Shown: piece by piece, positions 63,621 to 64,000 of the stretch
Layout of the letters: the number at the start of each line of letters is the position of its first letter
How positions within the stretch are numbered: the first letter of the stretch is position 1
Assembly: GCA_905479015.1 (NCBI GenBank)
Contig: CAJQKV010000005.1
Location: forward strand, 62,001-126,000
Direction: 5' to 3'
Source of the DNA: an uncultured Cyclobacteriaceae bacterium
Lineage (GTDB): Bacteria > Bacteroidota > Bacteroidia > Cytophagales > Cyclobacteriaceae
DNA length: 64,000 nt
The notes under the pieces: generated by a model
What the model was told of the DNA's origin: nothing
The model's database searches: none
What the model saw: the letters and a program-made list of their open reading frames with translations, nothing else
Position numbers and translations under genes: made by a program

Positions 63621-64000
63621 ATGAAAAAAATAAATTTATCTCTCATCATTTTAGTTGCCGTTGTTATCAGCTTATATATTTTTTTGAAGCCTAAAAAACA
63701 ATCGGAGCCAAATATTGTACTTATTTTCACAGACGATCAAGGATATGGAGACTTAAGCAGTTATGGATCTGAGACTATTTATACACCCCATTTGGATGCA
63801 TTAGCTAAAAGGGGCATGCGATTCACAGACTTCCATGTTGCCTCTTCAGTATGCACTCCTTCAAGGGCAGCCTTGCTCACGGGCTGTTACCCTGATCGTG
63901 TGGGTTTGCCCAACGTACTTTTTCCGAATGGAGCGTGGGGGAGTAATCCTAATGTTGGCTTAAATCCTGATGAAGAAACGATAGCGGAACTCTTAAAACA
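63621..64000 (+). CDS. Type I sulfatase, 5' part (cut by window end)
   Basis: The frame opens at ATG 63621 and runs through the last base; 126 codons are present. N-terminal hydrophobic anchor ([19 protein letters not shown]), no lipobox. Metal site [18 protein letters not shown], formylglycine motif [11 protein letters not shown] (Cys78) and [10 protein letters not shown] are clear. It is a second, distinct sulfatase: it lacks the lipobox of the first and has the more classical F-T-D-D-Q-G-Y-G-D start. The locus therefore continues downstream. Confidence 0.92.
   Translation, partial: MKKINLSLIILVAVVISLYIFLKPKKQSEPNIVLIFTDDQGYGDLSSYGSETIYTPHLDALAKRGMRFTDFHVASSVCTPSRAALLTGCYPDRVGLPNVLFPNGAWGSNPNVGLNPDEETIAELLK

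Overview
The window reads as a chromosomal segment from a Bacteroidota member, most likely order Cytophagales (Cyclobacteriaceae-like) and probably marine or other aquatic. The evidence is: a T9SS type A sorting domain on a large secreted protein; a SusC-like TonB-dependent receptor with DUF4249 and MG2-type partners; a PorE-like TPR/PD40/OmpA lipoprotein; bacillithiol synthesis gene bshA; several exact matches to the Bacteroidota -7 promoter box TAnnTTTG; scarcity of Shine-Dalgarno sequences; and sulfatase plus glycoside hydrolase genes. The DNA is moderately AT-rich throughout. I see no IS element, prophage, CRISPR array, rRNA or replication origin.

Region 1 (1-29.5 kb) is mostly core housekeeping: a PorE-like lipoprotein, an MFS transporter, purM, yraN, manA-lipB, a small conserved protein coupled to a PolB-type 3'-5' exonuclease and RNase R, a polyprenyl synthase, a rhomboid protease, an FKBP lipoprotein, glnS, an M28 peptidase coupled to an agmatinase-family enzyme, a ybbP-ybbA ABC export module divergent from a tesA-like esterase, an AGCS amino-acid/Na+ symporter, trkA-trkH, lgt, and two envelope proteins (DUF6503-like and DUF4403). 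A tRNA-Pro gene at 29.6 kb carries the unusual anticodon AGG and is followed by a strong terminator.

Region 2 (29.9-48.8 kb) holds TRAP permease genes dctQM without an adjacent binding protein. Next comes a tightly coupled four-gene envelope cassette (unknown secreted protein, TonB receptor, DUF4249 lipoprotein, MG2-like protein with a plug-like C-terminus) whose three junctions are all ATGA overlaps. Then follow rlmN, a leftward operon of a small membrane protein, mutL and two rhomboid proteases, then bshA, and a VWA / MoxR-like AAA+ ATPase / AlbA_2 operon.

Region 3 (49.2-64 kb) is accessory. It has an ECF sigma factor without a recognisable anti-sigma gene, a small lipocalin-like lipoprotein, a ten-repeat FG-GAP/VCBS protein with an unusually long pre-signal region and a T9SS tail, and a tandem-GNAT protein. 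A carbohydrate-degradation locus follows: sulfatase, GH97, PA14-containing GH3, serine hydrolase, alpha/beta hydrolase, and a second sulfatase cut by the window end. It looks like part of a locus for a sulfated, possibly acylated polysaccharide; no SusC/SusD pair is visible in the window.

The most unusual items are the coupled TonB-receptor cassette with its plug-like partner, the extended N-terminus of the FG-GAP protein, the A34 tRNA-Pro, -7 boxes placed only a few bases from start codons (possible leaderless mRNAs), a domain-sized insertion in the GH97 enzyme, and the VWA/AAA+/AlbA_2 trio. Family names come from recognition of motifs and order, not from a search.
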